The notes: generated by a model not told the origin, from the sequence alone. Positions 46,062-59,254 are shown, numbered from the stretch's first letter. The stretch is 64,000 bases of DNA from Rhodosporidiobolus odoratus (GCA_034387635.1 JAOANU010000030.1:56866-120865), one strand, 5' to 3'. A program made the numbers and translations.

Positions 46062-47202
46062 AATGAGGACGAAGGAAGGCTGCTACAGTTGATGGCGAGG
46101 GGAGGGTTCGTAGGGACGGCAGGCAGGTCCGAGATCAGGTCGGATGGGTCGCAGCAAGTAACTGAAAGTGTAGCAGGTAATAGCAACTGGATAGGTATTA
46201 TGAAACAAGTCGAAGAAGGGCCGGGAGGGACGGCGAGAGGGATCCTGATCGTCATCTTACTTGACGTCGCCGTCAGCCGTCGACAACTGTTTATGCTGAG
46301 CTTGAAAGTATCACTGTACATAGCTCACCTCGGAAAACGCCTACAGAGAGCTTCAGCCACCACGCAAGTTCAGCGGGTTCCTGAGTGCAGTCCGACTCGG
46401 CGACAGATGAAGACTATCCGAGAGCAGGAGAAAGAAGGCGATACAAGGGCTCAGGCGCACCTTGCATGTTCTTCAGTATGTACTCGTAGATCACCACTAA
46501 TTCCACACGCGCAGAATATCTGATGCCGGCGACTTCACCTGGCCATGCAATCGGCAGCAGTCGACAACAACCGGTATCATCGGTTGCGCCTCACTCAAAC
46601 CGTACAGCCCGCTGCGCGATGCAACCCGACGACGGTGCATCGGCACGGTGTACCACCTTGTATCGCAGTTTATTTCCGCTGGCTCTCTCATGGAGACAGA
46701 AGCATTTTCCTTTTTCCCTATTGCACTCCACGCCCTTACTCGCCCCACCATACGAATCGCCTGTTTCTCGACATGCCCAGGTAATCCGTACTGCTCATGG
46801 CAACGCTACACCAGCTATCAGCGTATCAACGGCGCTACGAGCGGGCCCTCCTCGTAAAAAAAGGGCCGCTCCTCGCAATTGACCTTCGACCGCTGCTGGC
46901 GACGAATGCTGCCGTAACAACACAAGTCACCGGTCTGTCTATATTCCGCGAAGGGACAAGGTCCTGGTCGACCGGTAAACGATGGGACCCGGACGAACAC
47001 CAGGATTGGGTGTAGAAGAAAAGATGTAGGCAAAATCAAACACGCCTAGAACCGGTGGCTGAAACGCGTCAAGGAATGTAATAGGGTGTCCTGCGCCCGC
47101 CTGTGCTGTCAGACAAGCCCAAGAGAGAGTTGCATACATTCGGATTGTTCGACGCGTCCTTCTCGCTTTGCTCTCTTCTGAACCTGGGGCTCTCCTCGTT
47201 GT
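46062..47202. other. Divergent upstream region of the LOG and NSE4 genes, no gene seen
   Basis: About 1.1 kb. Open frames up to 144 codons show no coherent protein composition on either strand. Confidence 0.45.
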
Positions 47203-48997
47203 ATGCCTGCGCTGGATTCTACAGATACTCAGAACATGCGCTCCAGAGCCTACCCGAACGCATCCTCGCAATCTCCCGAACCTCCCAAGCGAAACAAGGG
47301 AAAGCAACGCGCCGTTTCACCTTCCTCGGACCAAGGCGACGAGGACGCAGATGGAGACGCTGGAATGGAGGATGGAACGCAGGCGAATGGCGCGAACGGT
47401 ACCCAGGGGGAGGAGGAGGAAAGTAGTGAGGAGGAGGACATGGAGGGATTGAGTAAGGAGGAACAGGACAGGAGGAAGGACGAGAAGAAGCAGAGGAAGA
47501 AGAAGAAGATCAGGGCTCGCTACAGGGCTCTCCAGGAGACGGTCGACGGTGCGTTGCCGCGTCCTTCCCCTTTCATCTTCATCTTTTCTCCGAGGAGGGC
47601 AAACAATACTGATCGTCGCGTTCTACCCGCTGTCTTACCTGCTGCCGTATTTACACTCGTACTTGAAACGCACCACACGCGTAGACGCCCGCGGTAACCT
47701 CGCAAACACGACAGTCTATGACCTCTCCGCCCAAGTCGCCGCCACCAATGCCCTTTTCAAGAAGGTCGAAAACCCCTCCGAAGCCATCCTCGACTCTCGA
47801 GTCCTCATCGCTACTTCGGAGGCTGGTGCCCTCAAGGCCCGTCAGCTCAAGATTGATGCGGACGCGTTTGATACGGACGAGTTTTTAAGTCGGTTGAAGG
47901 TTTTCCTGGGTGTGAAGGCGGGAGGGGTCAGGACGCGACGGAGGAGAGGGGATGATAGTGATGAGGATGAGCTGGATGAAGATGAGAGGAGTTCGTCGGG
48001 TGGCTTGAAGTGGGGCAGGGTCGGCAAGGTGCTTGCGGGAGAATCGAAGCGGGTACCAGCGCTTGACTTTATGTGCGTACTTGTGCCTTACTGCTTTCGC
48101 ATGCCAAGCTGATTTCTCTGGATTCTACAGGTATGGTCCGCTTCAGCTTCAGCCAAAGGAGAAGAAGGCCCCAACGCAAAGAGCCAAGAACAAGGCGAAC
48201 GATGCGGAGCTTGTTAGGCCAGAAGAGGTACACCCCGCGTTCCGCTCATCGAAGGCTCCTGTACTGACTGCTGTGACTCACCCCACAGCTGCATGCGGAG
48301 GACGTCGCGAAGAACGAAAATGAGACCGGAAAGGTCACAGCCAAGGTCAGTCGAGTTCTCGCCCCGAGTCCCCAGGTTGCCCCAAGTAGCGCCCTGACAT
48401 CCTCCCCCTCTTTGCAGATTGCCAAGCGCCTACAAGAGGTCGCCGGCGAAAACACCATTCCTTACCTCGCCTTCGTTGTCAATCCGCACTCTTTCTCCCA
48501 AACCGTCGAAAACATGTTCTACTTCTCCTTCCTCATGAGGGAGAACAAGGCTGCGATCGAAGTAGATGATGATGTCGACAGTCCCCACTGTGGAGATATG
48601 GTCACGTGTGCGTCTTCGCCTCTTCGTTGACTGTTCTTCCACACACCCCGTCCCGCAAGTAACAGCGTGACCTGGTGCTCAATTCGCCCGGCTGACTTTT
48701 CTGCCCGCAGTCTTCGTTGACGCAGAGACTACTGCCGACACCACGTCGAAGGGCAGTGCTCAACCCAAAACTCAAGTTGTGCTTGAACTGACAGAGGACG
48801 TTTGGCGGGTACGTTTCGCTTCTCCCGTTCACGGCGGCGCCCGGCTCTCGAGGCGCTGCAGCACCACAGCTCAGTAAAGCTGACGTCCTCGATTTGCATC
48901 ACAGGACGCTATCGCCGAATATGGCCTCACTGAATCCTGCATCCCAACTCGCGAGGCGTTCGTTCCCCCGACGAAGGACAAGAGGTTCAAGTGGTAG
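47203..48997 (+). CDS. NSE4: SMC5/6 complex kleisin subunit NSE4
   Basis: Kleisin that bridges the SMC5/6 ATPase heads in DNA repair and chromosome maintenance. The start ATG 47203 reads MPALDSTDTQNMRSRAYP. A long acidic and Ser-rich N-terminus (EEEESSEEEDMEGLSKEEQD) with a basic helix (KKQRKKKKIRARYRALQE) precedes the Nse4 N-terminal domain (VYDLSAQVAATNALFKKVE). The C-terminal winged-helix domain carries the family signature NPHSFSQTVENMFYFSFLMR (48480-48540). The end is TAG 48995-48997 after KDKRFKW. Introns lie near 47550-47681, 48072-48130, 48228-48288, 48344-48417, 48607-48709 and 48810-48903. Confidence 0.92.
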
Positions 48998-50728
48998 TTG
49001 TATGGAGCTGCTGTGTGTAGGCGATAGTGGGAGCATATGCATCGAGTTGGGGGAAGATGGGGGGAATTGTGAGGGGTGTGGATACGTTGCAGCCGTTTTC
49101 TAATGGACGTCGTAGCTTCGTATTCTTCCCGCGTCAAGGAGCACGCGAGCTATGTGTTCCTTCTCGGGGTGAAGCACGCGCATTGGCAGCTTCGTCACCG
49201 GCGAATGAATCGGGAACCCTTTCAATCTCCTATCTACAAGCCGTCGCCGTTAGCTCCTGCTTCAAGGCGTCAGACCTGCGCGAGGCGTGATGCCAGGGTC
49301 AGTCGTGATGTAGGTGATCATGTCGGGGAGAGGTTCTGGCAAGACAGCACCTTCTGCTTGTCCCGCCGCCGCATTTCAGTCACTGTCCTACTCTTCAACT
49401 GGTCCCGCTGCCTCGAACCTGTATTCCTCCATAGCATCTCCTCGTGTCCACCGGAAGATGCGGAATCCCTGATCATCGAAATTTGTCCCCAAATCGTACT
49501 GATTATCGAAGTCTCTTGCTGCAGCTTTGAATGAAGTTTCAGGAAGGCGCCGTAGAGTGTTTCTGGCGGACTGTCGTGCTCGAGCTCTGCCCATGGCCGT
49601 GCGTCTCGTCGGTCAAGTAGCCGTCGAGGGACAAAAGTCGGAGACGGAAAGAGGCGGAGGACGTCAAGGATCCGGTGAGGGGTTTCCTGCGGCGAGACCA
49701 GCACGATCAGCGGGACCGAACAGGTCGAGGAAGCGTCAAATCGGGGCGGGTTGAGAGAACAGAAGAGGTAAGAAGGTTGTGTATGTTGTGACGCCGTAGG
49801 ACTAGGAAGTGAACCGAGAGCGAACAAAGCCGCAGACAACAGGTAGAGAAAGAATCAAGCCGTGTATTCGACGTGACACGATGTCGAACGTGTAACTTCT
49901 GCAGTTCCGAGCGAGGACTTGCCGGGTCATGCAGGCCGCAGTGGTCAATCCCACGTCGATCTCGTCGCTGCTGAGGGGAAAGAAGCGTGTCGTGGCGCGG
50001 CGTAGCTATGAATGTCGTTGTCAGGCGTCCGGTCAACCCTCTCCTCGTCCTGCCAGGTCGAGAAGTCGTACAGGCGAATTTGCGAGGGTGAAAAGGGACC
50101 GACGGCGGGTACGGCGCAGGATCAGGCGGTCTCCTAGCCCCCTTACGGCGACTCTGGTACACGTCGGAGTCAGAGAGAAACCGCGTGCCGGGTCCGGCAG
50201 TCGCTGGCTATGACGGGCAAGGGGAAAAGGTGAGGAAAAAGGTGATGTCGGTAATTCGGTCGTTCCGGTTACGAGCTGTTTTGCGGAAGGGTAGGAGACG
50301 TATGAACGCGACTAAGCATGACCTGAGGGTCCAGAGGGGACTCGGTGAGGCTGAGCACTCGAAGAGAGGTCATATATGTGGTGCAGCCGAGAGTGATCGA
50401 TACTGTCCGAGTAACGGCAGCGGCTGAGCTCAGAGGTCAGCAGCTCAGGGGCACGTGAGCACATGTGGACTTACTGTATACTCGAGGAAGGACTGAGCCG
50501 CCAGAGTCGGCCGTCTGAAGCGGTCGATGCAAAAAGAAGGAAAAGCGGCGGCATCACCAAACGGCGTCGGTCCCGGTGGAATATGTACATCGAGTCTGTG
50601 ATAGTGTCTTGCCGCAGTCCATTGTACCACAAGCGAGTGAGCGGGAGTAGAAGTTGCTGAGCTCGACTTGAGAAGGAGCGCTGCTTGCTTCCCTTTCTCT
50701 CCCCCCCACTCCCATTCCCTTGCTAGCC
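48998..50728. other. Intergenic region between NSE4 and eEF1B-gamma
   Basis: 1.7 kb. It holds minus-strand open frames, of which 49318-49839 is the most protein-like and is listed separately. Nothing else is recognised. The last 100 bases before 50729 are rich in C and T, as expected for a strong translation-factor promoter. Confidence 0.4.
49318..49839 (-). CDS. Hypothetical protein, weak
   Basis: An uninterrupted 173-codon frame (MSAALFALGSLPSP start). A protein-like middle (IVLVSPQETPHRILDVLRLF; ETLYGAFLKLHSKLQQETS) is followed by a charged C-terminus. No family, no neighbouring partner, and no proof of expression; it could be chance. Confidence 0.25.
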   Translation of the reverse strand: MSAALFALGSLPSPTASQHTQPSYLFCSLNPPRFDASSTCSVPLIVLVSPQETPHRILDVLRLFPSPTFVPRRLLDRRDARPWAELEHDSPPETLYGAFLKLHSKLQQETSIISTIWGQISMIRDSASSGGHEEMLWRNTGSRQRDQLKSRTVTEMRRRDKQKVLSCQNLSPT

Positions 50729-52997
50729 ATGTCGTTTGCTAAGGTCTACGGTGTCAGTCAAATCTTTCACCCTAGTCTCCCGATGTCTCCCAGCCGTTCG
50801 AGGCGAGAGCCACGTCCTTCATCCCCAAGAATTCTTGCAAGCCGTCACTCAACTCGACAAGCCACCTTTAGGTCGCGTCGACATGGCGAGGGAGCAGCAG
50901 AAATAGGTCTTGACGCGAGAGACTCGCGCTGGTGACTCTGCGCGATGGGGAGGACAACCGATGTCGACCCTCTGGACGTCTCGCTGACCTCCAGCACCTC
51001 GTCCCCTTGCCACAGTTCGAAGGCAACCCCCGCACCCTCGCTGCGCTCGTCGTCGCCAAGTACGAGGGCCTCGAGGTTGAGTCGGTCAACGTCAACCCCT
51101 TCGCTGAGGGCGGCGTCTCTGCCGACTACCTCCAGAAGTTCCCCCTTGGTCTCGTCCGTTCTTCCACTGTCGCTGCTCTTTCTTCCTTGACGTGCGAGCT
51201 TACCTCCCTCGTCCGCAGGTTCCCGCCCTTGAGAAGGGTGACTACAAGCTCACTGAGGCTATCGCCATTGCCCAGTACCTTGCGGCTCAGGAGAACAAGG
51301 CTGGTCTCCTCGGTTCCACCAAGGAGGAGGTTGCTGAGGTCACCAAGTGGGCTTCGTGTGCGTGTTCCTTGCGTTGTTGCCGTCGCACAAGCTCGATTGG
51401 CTCATTATCTTTTCTTTTCTTGCAGGGGCCAACTCTGACCTCCTCCCCGCTATCGGCGCCTGGTTCAAGCCTCTCACCGGCGCTTCTCCCTACCAGAAGC
51501 CCGCCGTCGAGGCTGCCAAGGCCAGGGCGCTCAAGAACTTGAGCTACCTTGAGGAGGTCCTCTCCACCCGCACCTTCCTCGTTGGCGAGCGCGTCACCCT
51601 TGCCGACATCTTCGTTGCCGCCTCACTCCTCCGCGGCTTTGAGAACGTCCTCGACGCCGAGTTCCGCAAGGCCAACGTCAACACCGTCCGTCACTTCCAG
51701 ACCGTTGTCCACCAGGAGCCGTTCGTCGCCGCTTTCGGCAAGGAGCCCACCCTTATCGAGACTGCCATCGTCTACACTCCCCCCAAGAAGGAGGCCAAGC
51801 CTGCCAAGGAGGCCGCCGCTCCCAAGCCCAAGGCGGAGAAGCCCAAGAAGGAGGAGGAGGAAGAGGAGGAGCCTTCGGCCCCCGCTGAGGCCAAGCCCAA
51901 GCACCCTTGCGAGGCCCTCCCCAAGGCTGCGTGGCCCCTCGACGAGCTCAAGCGCCAGTGTGCGTTTGATAGTCGATATCTTCCACGCCACTTCCGCGCT
52001 GCCATTACGGTTCCTTCAATCTGTCCTACGAACCCCATCTTACGCCTGTTATGTCCGCAGACTCCAACAAGGAGACCCCTGAAGCGCTCAAGTGGCTCGA
52101 CGAGAACTGGAACCCCAACGACTACTCGTGCGTTCAGCCCTACTACGCTTCCGCGAGATTTCCTCGAAAGCCCTGCATACCGCCTTCCTTCACCTATCTC
52201 GCAACCCACTTGGTCTCTACCTATGTTTCTGGGACTGCATGCTAAAGTCCTTCGCTCACTTCACAGCGTCTGGAAGGCTACCTTCAAGTACCCGGAGGAG
52301 CTCACCCAGGTGCGTTACTTGATTGCCCTGCAACCCGACCTTCGACTCGGTGGCTAACTCTTCCGCTCTGTGCAGGTCTTCATGTCTAGCAACCTTATCA
52401 CCGGCTTCCACACTCGCCTCGAGGCGTGCGTCATCCTTCATCTAGCCGTCGCAGCGATGATGTCAGTTGGACTGGCACTGACTGATTCCCCCTCGCTCCC
52501 ATGTCAATTCCCACAGATCCCGCAAGTACATCTTCGGTTCCATGGGTGTCTACGGCAAGGCCAACGACTCCTTGATCACCGGTGTCTACGTCATCCGTGG
52601 CCAGGGTGCGCCAATTTTCCCTTCCTTGTGTGATCTTTGCCTTGGCTTACTCTTCTGTATCTGCTTGCAGACGCCGATGCTTGCTTCAGTTGTGCCCCAG
52701 ACTGGGAGAGCTACAGCTTTGAACGCCTTGGTAAGTTTCGCGGCCTCCGAAACCCGTTGATCTCACGTTGACTTTCTCTTTTACCTCCGGATCTGCAGAC
52801 TACAACGCCGACAAGGAGTTCATCACTGGTGCCCTCACTTGGGAGCACACTGTCGAGTACGTCAAGGTCATATCCCCTACTAGCCACTCCCTCCTGCACC
52901 TATTCCACCTCTGCCCTGAGTCTGTCCCTCACACTGAGCAACGTCCTTTTTCTGCTGCAGTGGCAAAGAGTACGCCGACGGTAAGGTGTTTAAGTAG
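50729..52997 (+). CDS. Translation elongation factor eEF1B gamma subunit
   Basis: Scaffold subunit of the eEF1B guanine-nucleotide exchange complex. Exon 1 encodes only MSFAKVYG (50729 onward). An intron of about 260 bp ends at the AG near 51016 and joins FEGNPRTLAALVVAKYEG, the GST-like N-terminal domain. VPALEKGDYKLTEAIAIAQY and TFLVGERVTLADIFVAASLL follow (GST C-terminal part). A Lys/Glu/Pro linker comes next (KAEKPKKEEEEEEEPSAPAE), then the conserved C-terminal domain across small exons (WPLDELKRQ, TPEALKWLDENWNPNDYS, VWKATFKYPEELTQVFMSSN, KYIFGSMGVYGKANDSLITG, ACFSCAPDWESYSFERLDYN). The end reads GKEYADGKVFK with TAG at 52995-52997. Confidence 0.95.
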
Positions 52998-54325
52998 ACA
53001 CAGGACATGTGCGCTAGTCTGGACTTCTTCTCTTTTTTCAGTCATTGCTGTTTCTTGCCAAGAAAACTTTGTTCCTCCTTGTGTGCTCTGCCCAAGTCAG
53101 TCCATATGCTTGCTTTGGAGCATGCATGTTCCCCAGCACCTGGCTTCCCAGACCGCTGTACAAGCTCATGTGAGCACCAGACTGCTTGAAGTTGAAGATG
53201 GAAATTCTGGTCTTGCAAGGACTCGCCTCCACATCTTTCTCTTGCTCCTCAGGAATCAAGCCAGGTCATTCTCCTTCAGTAAACGCTCCAACCATTGCTA
53301 CATGTTTCTCCGTTTTTGCAGGTGCACACCACCCCTTAGCTCAACTCTGAGGACAACCGGGAATGTTGATGGAGAATCTATGCTCGCACTGTAGCTTCCC
53401 CTCTCTGTGAGATTCTTGGGTTCCTTGCTTCTTTAGCAGTCCCATCCCCTGTCTTCGGTTTTATCAAAAGACAACCCGTTCACTGTCTCTTCTGATCTGC
53501 CTGTCGCGCGCGCTGCAACCCTTTCTCACCTCTCCTCGACTGCTCAACGCTCCCTGCCTGCCTCACCAGTCCAATTGACATGGTGCAGCTTGTGGTGCAG
53601 CTGCCAAAAAGTGGGAGGACAGCCCAGTGGGCAAGCATGAAGTGCAGAGGTAGCGGTTGGCAACCACGTTTAATCAACTGTCCAAGGGTGGAGATTGCCA
53701 GTGAGGGCAATTACGCAGGTGTCTAAGGTGTAGGCAAGACCTAGGCAAGCCAGTGTGGCGTCGCTGACTATGTAGCCTTGCAAGGTCCGTAATCAGCGGC
53801 TGTGTCATCATTGCCTTCGCAAGCAGCAGGAACAGACCTAGGACGGAGCAAAGGGGCTGATGCACGGAAAGAGGCCCAGATGGGAAGCGCTTAAAAGTTG
53901 GATACTGGGACACCATTGCAGGTAGCTGTCACCAAGCCATTCAAGGCTACATTCCCACGCCAACTTGCTGGCAAATTGCTCAGCTGACGCTGGCTCGCTT
54001 CTCAGCCCAACTGCTAGTTTGTGGGCGTGAGCTTGTTGCTGGCAAGCTGAAGAGTGAACGTGGGTGTAAGCTTGTTGCTGTGGAGTTGACCAGTGTATGG
54101 CAGGGAGGGGGGGCAAGATGTTTGTAGTCAATTTGAAGGGGAGGAGGGGGCCAGCTAGGCAGGGCGGACGGAAGAGGATGAGGTGCCAGTGCAGCGCTAC
54201 TTGATATACAAGCTGAATCAAGCTGAAGTCTGCAACCAGCTAGCGGTAATCTAGACAGTATCTTACAGCGGTGCAATGAGAGCAAGGCAGAACAAGTGCA
54301 GCCCAAGTTGTGAATTGAACATCGT
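52998..54325. other. 3' flank of eEF1B gamma and repeat-like DNA, no gene seen
   Basis: 1.3 kb. It includes two imperfect AGCTTGTTGCTG repeats near 54030 and 54070. Minus-strand frames here (to 127 codons) have no recognisable family. Confidence 0.4.
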
Positions 54326-57300
54326 GTGCATTTCTTTGACGGCACTGGCTTGAAGGACCACAGTCATAAGTTTGACCAGGAAGACAAGTACTTTCCGGGC
54401 TTCTTGAGGGTCATTGCCAAGAGCGTCCTCGGAATTGTTGGCATGCTGGGCAGCGACACCTTCGGCAGTGTTGACAAACGCCCTACTCTTGCCTTCCTCA
54501 CTGTGTCTCTTGACAACCTCGTCAAAGCTCTGGCTGTCAGCTGGAAATCCTCTCATGCAGGTCAGGTGGCAATGGTTGCGTGCGATCACAACCCTGACCT
54601 TGACTTGAAGGTCTACCTTAACGTCATTGCTGTGAAGACCTGCCCCAACACCCTACTTTACGTCCTGCCAGCGCCAATGACTGAAGAATGCAGAGGGCAC
54701 GAGTTTTCGGCCTGTCCTCGTAAGATCTGCTAGATTGGGCAGATAAAATGCATCAGCAGAAGGTACAAGCACGGGTATCGGAACGAGTTTCAGGTGCGCC
54801 TGTGCATCATCACGGTATCTTGTGCCGTGTTTGTCACTGACATGTCTTGGCTCTTCCTTTTCCAGTGTCACTGCAACACACTCACCAATCCGGGGGTCAC
54901 AGCTTGCAAAAGGCTTGCCAGCTGGGACTTGCCTGACTGTACCATGGAGCAGGCTGAGCACATTGAGCAGCTCTTCAAGAACGTGCACGAGGATCACAAG
55001 TTATCCTCCTTGATGAGCTTTGTGTGTACCGCCTCGCCGTCTGTGTCCTATGGTTGTGACTAACTCCGTGTTCTGTTCTCGCTGTCAAAACGCAGTTCAT
55101 CTCGATTGCCACAACTTGAAGGCGCACACCCCAGCAAGAGGGTGAACTACCTCTGCCCAGACGGGCTCCAAACTGTCAAAGAGGCTGGTATGGCCAAGGG
55201 ACGCTTTGTTTCCTGTCTCTTCTAGTCTTGCAAAGGGAGCCAATGTGACCAACTCTGCTTGCCGCTTGCCCTCTCTTTCTTTCCCCGCTTGGGTCCTTCC
55301 TTCCTGCCCCCACTAACTTGAGATTAACCTGCATGCACCCCTACAGAAGCGCTCAAGACAATCAACCAAAAGCCCTACCGCTCCAAAGCTTTGACCAACA
55401 TTGAGGTGTGCGAGGCCATCAGCGCCCGGCTTGACAAGTTCTGCTGCGTCTTCCAACTGGGTGACGGCAATCCAGAGTCCTTCCGCCGCAACCATTTGGG
55501 GCTTGACCTTGTCTGGCTGGTGGCTGGGTCTACCCTCCTCAGCTTCATCGAGCCCCTCGGCGCCGACTATATGCGTCTCCTCTGGCACTCCCTCAACGGC
55601 TACAACACACCGGGCTCCCTTCTCCGCAACTGCAGGTGCTTCACCCCCGACCTGCTCAGGATCATCGTCGGCACCTACAGCATGACAGGCAGTGTTCCGG
55701 ACAAGGCGGCCTTCGGGATGGGGCTCTCGACCCGGAAGACCTGTCAAAGGCATGGGACGATTTGGTCAAAAAAGCGGAGGAAGTGGAGGTCGAGATCGAG
55801 GAGGTGGACAGTACAGAGGCAACAAAGGCGGGACTGTGGCCCGCATTGCCAAAGAGCGTGTACGCTGGAATTTCCTCATGTTCAACGGAACTATTCTTGC
55901 TGACCTTTCTTAACTAATCTCCTTCCTTCCCTAGCCCATTCTCAATCCCCCACCTGGCTGCGCACGTATTGTTTCTTCCCCGCGCGCTGGTGTTCACAGT
56001 CTGTCAATGGACCAATTGTCCACGCAACCCAGAATGTACGCCTCGACGCCAGGCTCAAGCCACCCTTCAACCCAGGCCACGACTCCAACGCGACGTCCGT
56101 CCATATCCCTACCAGCATTGTGCCCAAGTCAACCTCACTCCCCCTGCGCCTCATCACCCTTCCCACCGTTGCCTGCGAGAAGCTCATGATAGTTGGTACC
56201 TCCCCCCCTCGTCTTGACTCGACCTTCTCGGGCAGGAACGGGCCGCTCAAATACCTCCTTGACACCAGCCCCGCTGCAGCAAAGCCGTACAAGCAGCACT
56301 CAGAGAAGAGTACTCCAGTCGCAGCAATTTCTCCCTCAACATCCTTCACGGTGGGGAATGCATGGCTCACCACTTGAGCAACGACAACAAACCCAAAGAC
56401 CACTACACACGTTACTCGACGATGGAAGCAAGGTGCTACGCACGCGCTTGCGAGCAAAGTCCGGATGCTATGCTCAAGATGGAGCTGGCCCAGTACTACG
56501 TCCAGGCGACTGAGGATGAGCTTGCAAGGAAGACGGCACAGGTACGTACCTCTATCATCCGCCTCTTTCTACTCTGTGTTCACTTGTTGTTGGTGCTGTC
56601 TAGATGATGGCGACTCGCGCAATGAACGGCAACTTTGAACCTGCCAGCAACCGCTGGCTGAACGAGATGACAGAGCCAAGCTGTGGAGTCTATGTACGTC
56701 ATCTGCCTCTACCTACCAGTGCTGGGCATGTGCTGACAGGATGCAACACTGCAGCGTAACTTCCTGCACAGCAGGTACCAGCTAACTTTCTTCATTGGCA
56801 GCAAGACGGTCAACGGCAAGCGGCACCAAGCAAGGGTCGACGAGGGCTTCCTTGCCGACGTGGACTCAACGCTCCTTTTCTGCGACCTTCCCGCCAATGC
56901 AACCATCAACACCCTCTGCGACGTGTTTTCACTCGAGTTCTGGTCCATGGTGGGGAACCCAAAAGGCAACCCTGCGGCCCAAGCGCTGGGCAAGAAGGTC
57001 AGGATTAAGCTCCCGCACCACAGCGCCCAGTACAGGCGCGACCAGCTCCTCAAGAAGGTGACGCTGGAGTCGCTTTGCAAGGGTCTGAAGACAAAAAAGG
57101 CCTGGTACTTGACCGCGCCAAACATCCTCGAGTGGGTGTACCTGCGCCAGAAAGCCCTCAAGGAGCGCCCCGTTTACAAATCGACCACGAGAGACAACTG
57201 TGCTGTTTACCTCGATGGATGGAAGAAGGGGGTCGAGCGCCATGTCGCAGCCAGAGAGAAGGCTGGCTGGAAGAAGGCAAGGAAAGCGGCTCAGGGGGTC

Positions 57301-57645
57301 AGCTCAGTCAGAAAGGAGCTGGACGAGACCAATGGAGAGGTGGTGATTGCTGGTAAGCAGAAGGGGAAGGAGAGGGCTGTGAAAACCGAGGACAAAGACG
57401 GCAAACTCCTCGACATTCGTTATCAGATGGGATTGCTCGCCGGTAGGTCTGCTCTTGCTGGTGGTGCTTCTCTCGGCGGCGGTGCGTCGGTTGGCGGTGG
57501 GCTTGTGGAGGAGGATGACAACTTTGTGGGTGTCATGAAGAAGGAGACGGGCAAGGTGGGTAGGATTGTGGAGGGTGACAAGGAAGATGGCAAGCCGGAA
57601 GGACAAGGCTGGGGCAACGTCGGCAAACATGGCAACAAGGAGTAA
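54326..57645 (+). CDS. Unrecognised multi-exon protein, possibly element-encoded and partly broken
   Basis: Protein-like segments on the plus strand run in order: YFPGFLRVIAKSVLGIVGML (about 54390), NLVKALAVSWKSSHAGQVAM, MEQAEHIEQLFKNVHEDHKL (54944), LTNIEVCEAISARLDKFCCV and WLVAGSTLLSFIEPLGADYM (55390-55580), VARIAKERVRWNFLMFNGT (about 55840), NGPIVHATQNVRLDARLKPP, YSTMEARCYARACEQSPDAM (56410), MMATRAMNGNFEPASNRWLN (56605), and the long final exon from 56755 (ALGKKVRIKLPHHSAQYRRD; WYLTAPNILEWVYLRQKALK). The C-terminus is basic, then Gly-rich, and stops at 57643-57645. Adjacent segments change frame several times, so there are many introns or the gene is damaged. I do not recognise the family. 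Confidence 0.4.
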
Positions 57646-59250
57646 GCAAGTACATATGTCACATGTGGTCCCAGTGGGTTGATCGTGGGCTAACAAGTGT
57701 GCAGGTTGCAAACAGGCGAAGCATACTGTCCCTCTATCACTTTCCCTCTACCACTTTCCCTCTGTCACGTTCTCCCTCTCTTGCTCTCCCTCTCTCACTC
57801 TCAAACATCAACACAAAGAGTCGTCATGCCGTGTTTCTCTCGCAAAGTGTACATCTGTTTCTCTCGCAAGGTATACATCTGTTTCTCTTGCAAAATGTAT
57901 GTCTGTGCCTGTTCTCCTCAACTTGAAACAATACAGACACGGGTTTTTTTTGCTCCCCTCTCTCTTCCCTCTGTCCTTCTCACCTTGCCCGGCACACAGT
58001 TCATCAGCCATGTCATTGGTGCACGGCGGTGTGATCATGCAAGTCCCACCCTTGCGGCGGCTGTTTCGTGGTACCAGTCTGTATATAATAGCCCGTCAAT
58101 CAGTGAATACTTGCATTTCTCATCAGATCCTCGCTGTCTTGGAGTCTTTAGCAACAGAGAATATATAGGCAAATGTGGTGAAAGCTCAAGTTGCGGGTCA
58201 AGCAGAAGGTACAGTCTAATGATCCAAACGGCGAGATAACCTCAGCACACCTTCTCGCTCAGAGTCCATGTTCTGGCCGCATATGCAGCAGCTCAGGCAG
58301 CCAGAGCATTGTAATTGGTAATATGAGGTGGAGATGGTGACGCTAGGAGCAGGGAAAGATGAGGTTGTACCAGTCCAACGCGACTTGTACTGGCAATAGA
58401 GCGGGATGGGTGAGAAGTGAACAGAATTGTGCACAGACTCCAAGTCAGGCTAAGTCCGGTCACTCAGCAAAGGATGGCCTGAGGAATGGCTGCAGCGGTG
58501 TAAGGGAGAGGTTGGAAAGGAAGAGGGTATCTGGAGAGGCAATCCACGATCAGCTCAACTCGTCCTCCACTAGCGCAACAAGTTGCTTTCAGAATTTGTG
58601 AGATGTTGAGGTGAAGCTGTAGAGGTTGATTGGCGGGAAGTCAGAGCTTGCCATTTCAGGCAACACAGAGAGGATGACAGGTTGCTATCGCTCCTTATTG
58701 GGGAGGAGGCAGAGGTCAGCAGGCAGATGGGGGGACCTACAGCTGGCCCTACAGACCGTCAAACCCTCCTCCAACGCAATGATTGAGCCACTTCAAGAGT
58801 TAAGTAGGCCGGTCGACACAAGCAGTTCCTTGTTGACTTTGCCTCCCGAGCTGATAGTGTTGGATAGAATGTGATCAGTTCAACTCAGTAGAAGAGACAG
58901 GCTCAGTGTATTGGGTCTGGCTTTGGTGACGATGGGGTGAAGAGCAAACAACAAACACCTCATTGACTCCAATATATGTCATCATGGCTTTGACTGGACC
59001 TCAGCGAGCCAACACAGTTCAGAAAGTCATGACAGATCCTCGTACAGAGTATGCCTGAAGCGGGCGGGTGGACTTCCTCGATTCTCCCACCTCCCTCTTT
59101 GCAACACCCCAATTGCTTGACCTTCTGAATCCGGAGGCAGGACAGAAAATGCTACTAGTTGCTCAGCTCAGGCCTCTAGCCAAGACATTGACGTCTCGTA
59201 CAGTGTAGAAGAGCGGGCAGGCAACACTCTCAGATGAAGATGCAGGGCGA
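57646..59250. other. Non-coding, simple-sequence-rich
   Basis: CCCTCT-type pyrimidine repeats at 57728-57800, then three 24-bp tandem units. The rest has no coherent frame. Confidence 0.5.
57832..57903 (+). repeat. Three tandem 24-bp units
   Basis: Units begin at 57832, 57856 and 57880 with TGTTTCTCTCGCAA-type sequence. The first two differ at two positions; the third is more diverged. Confidence 0.9.
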
Positions 59251-59254
59251 GGGA

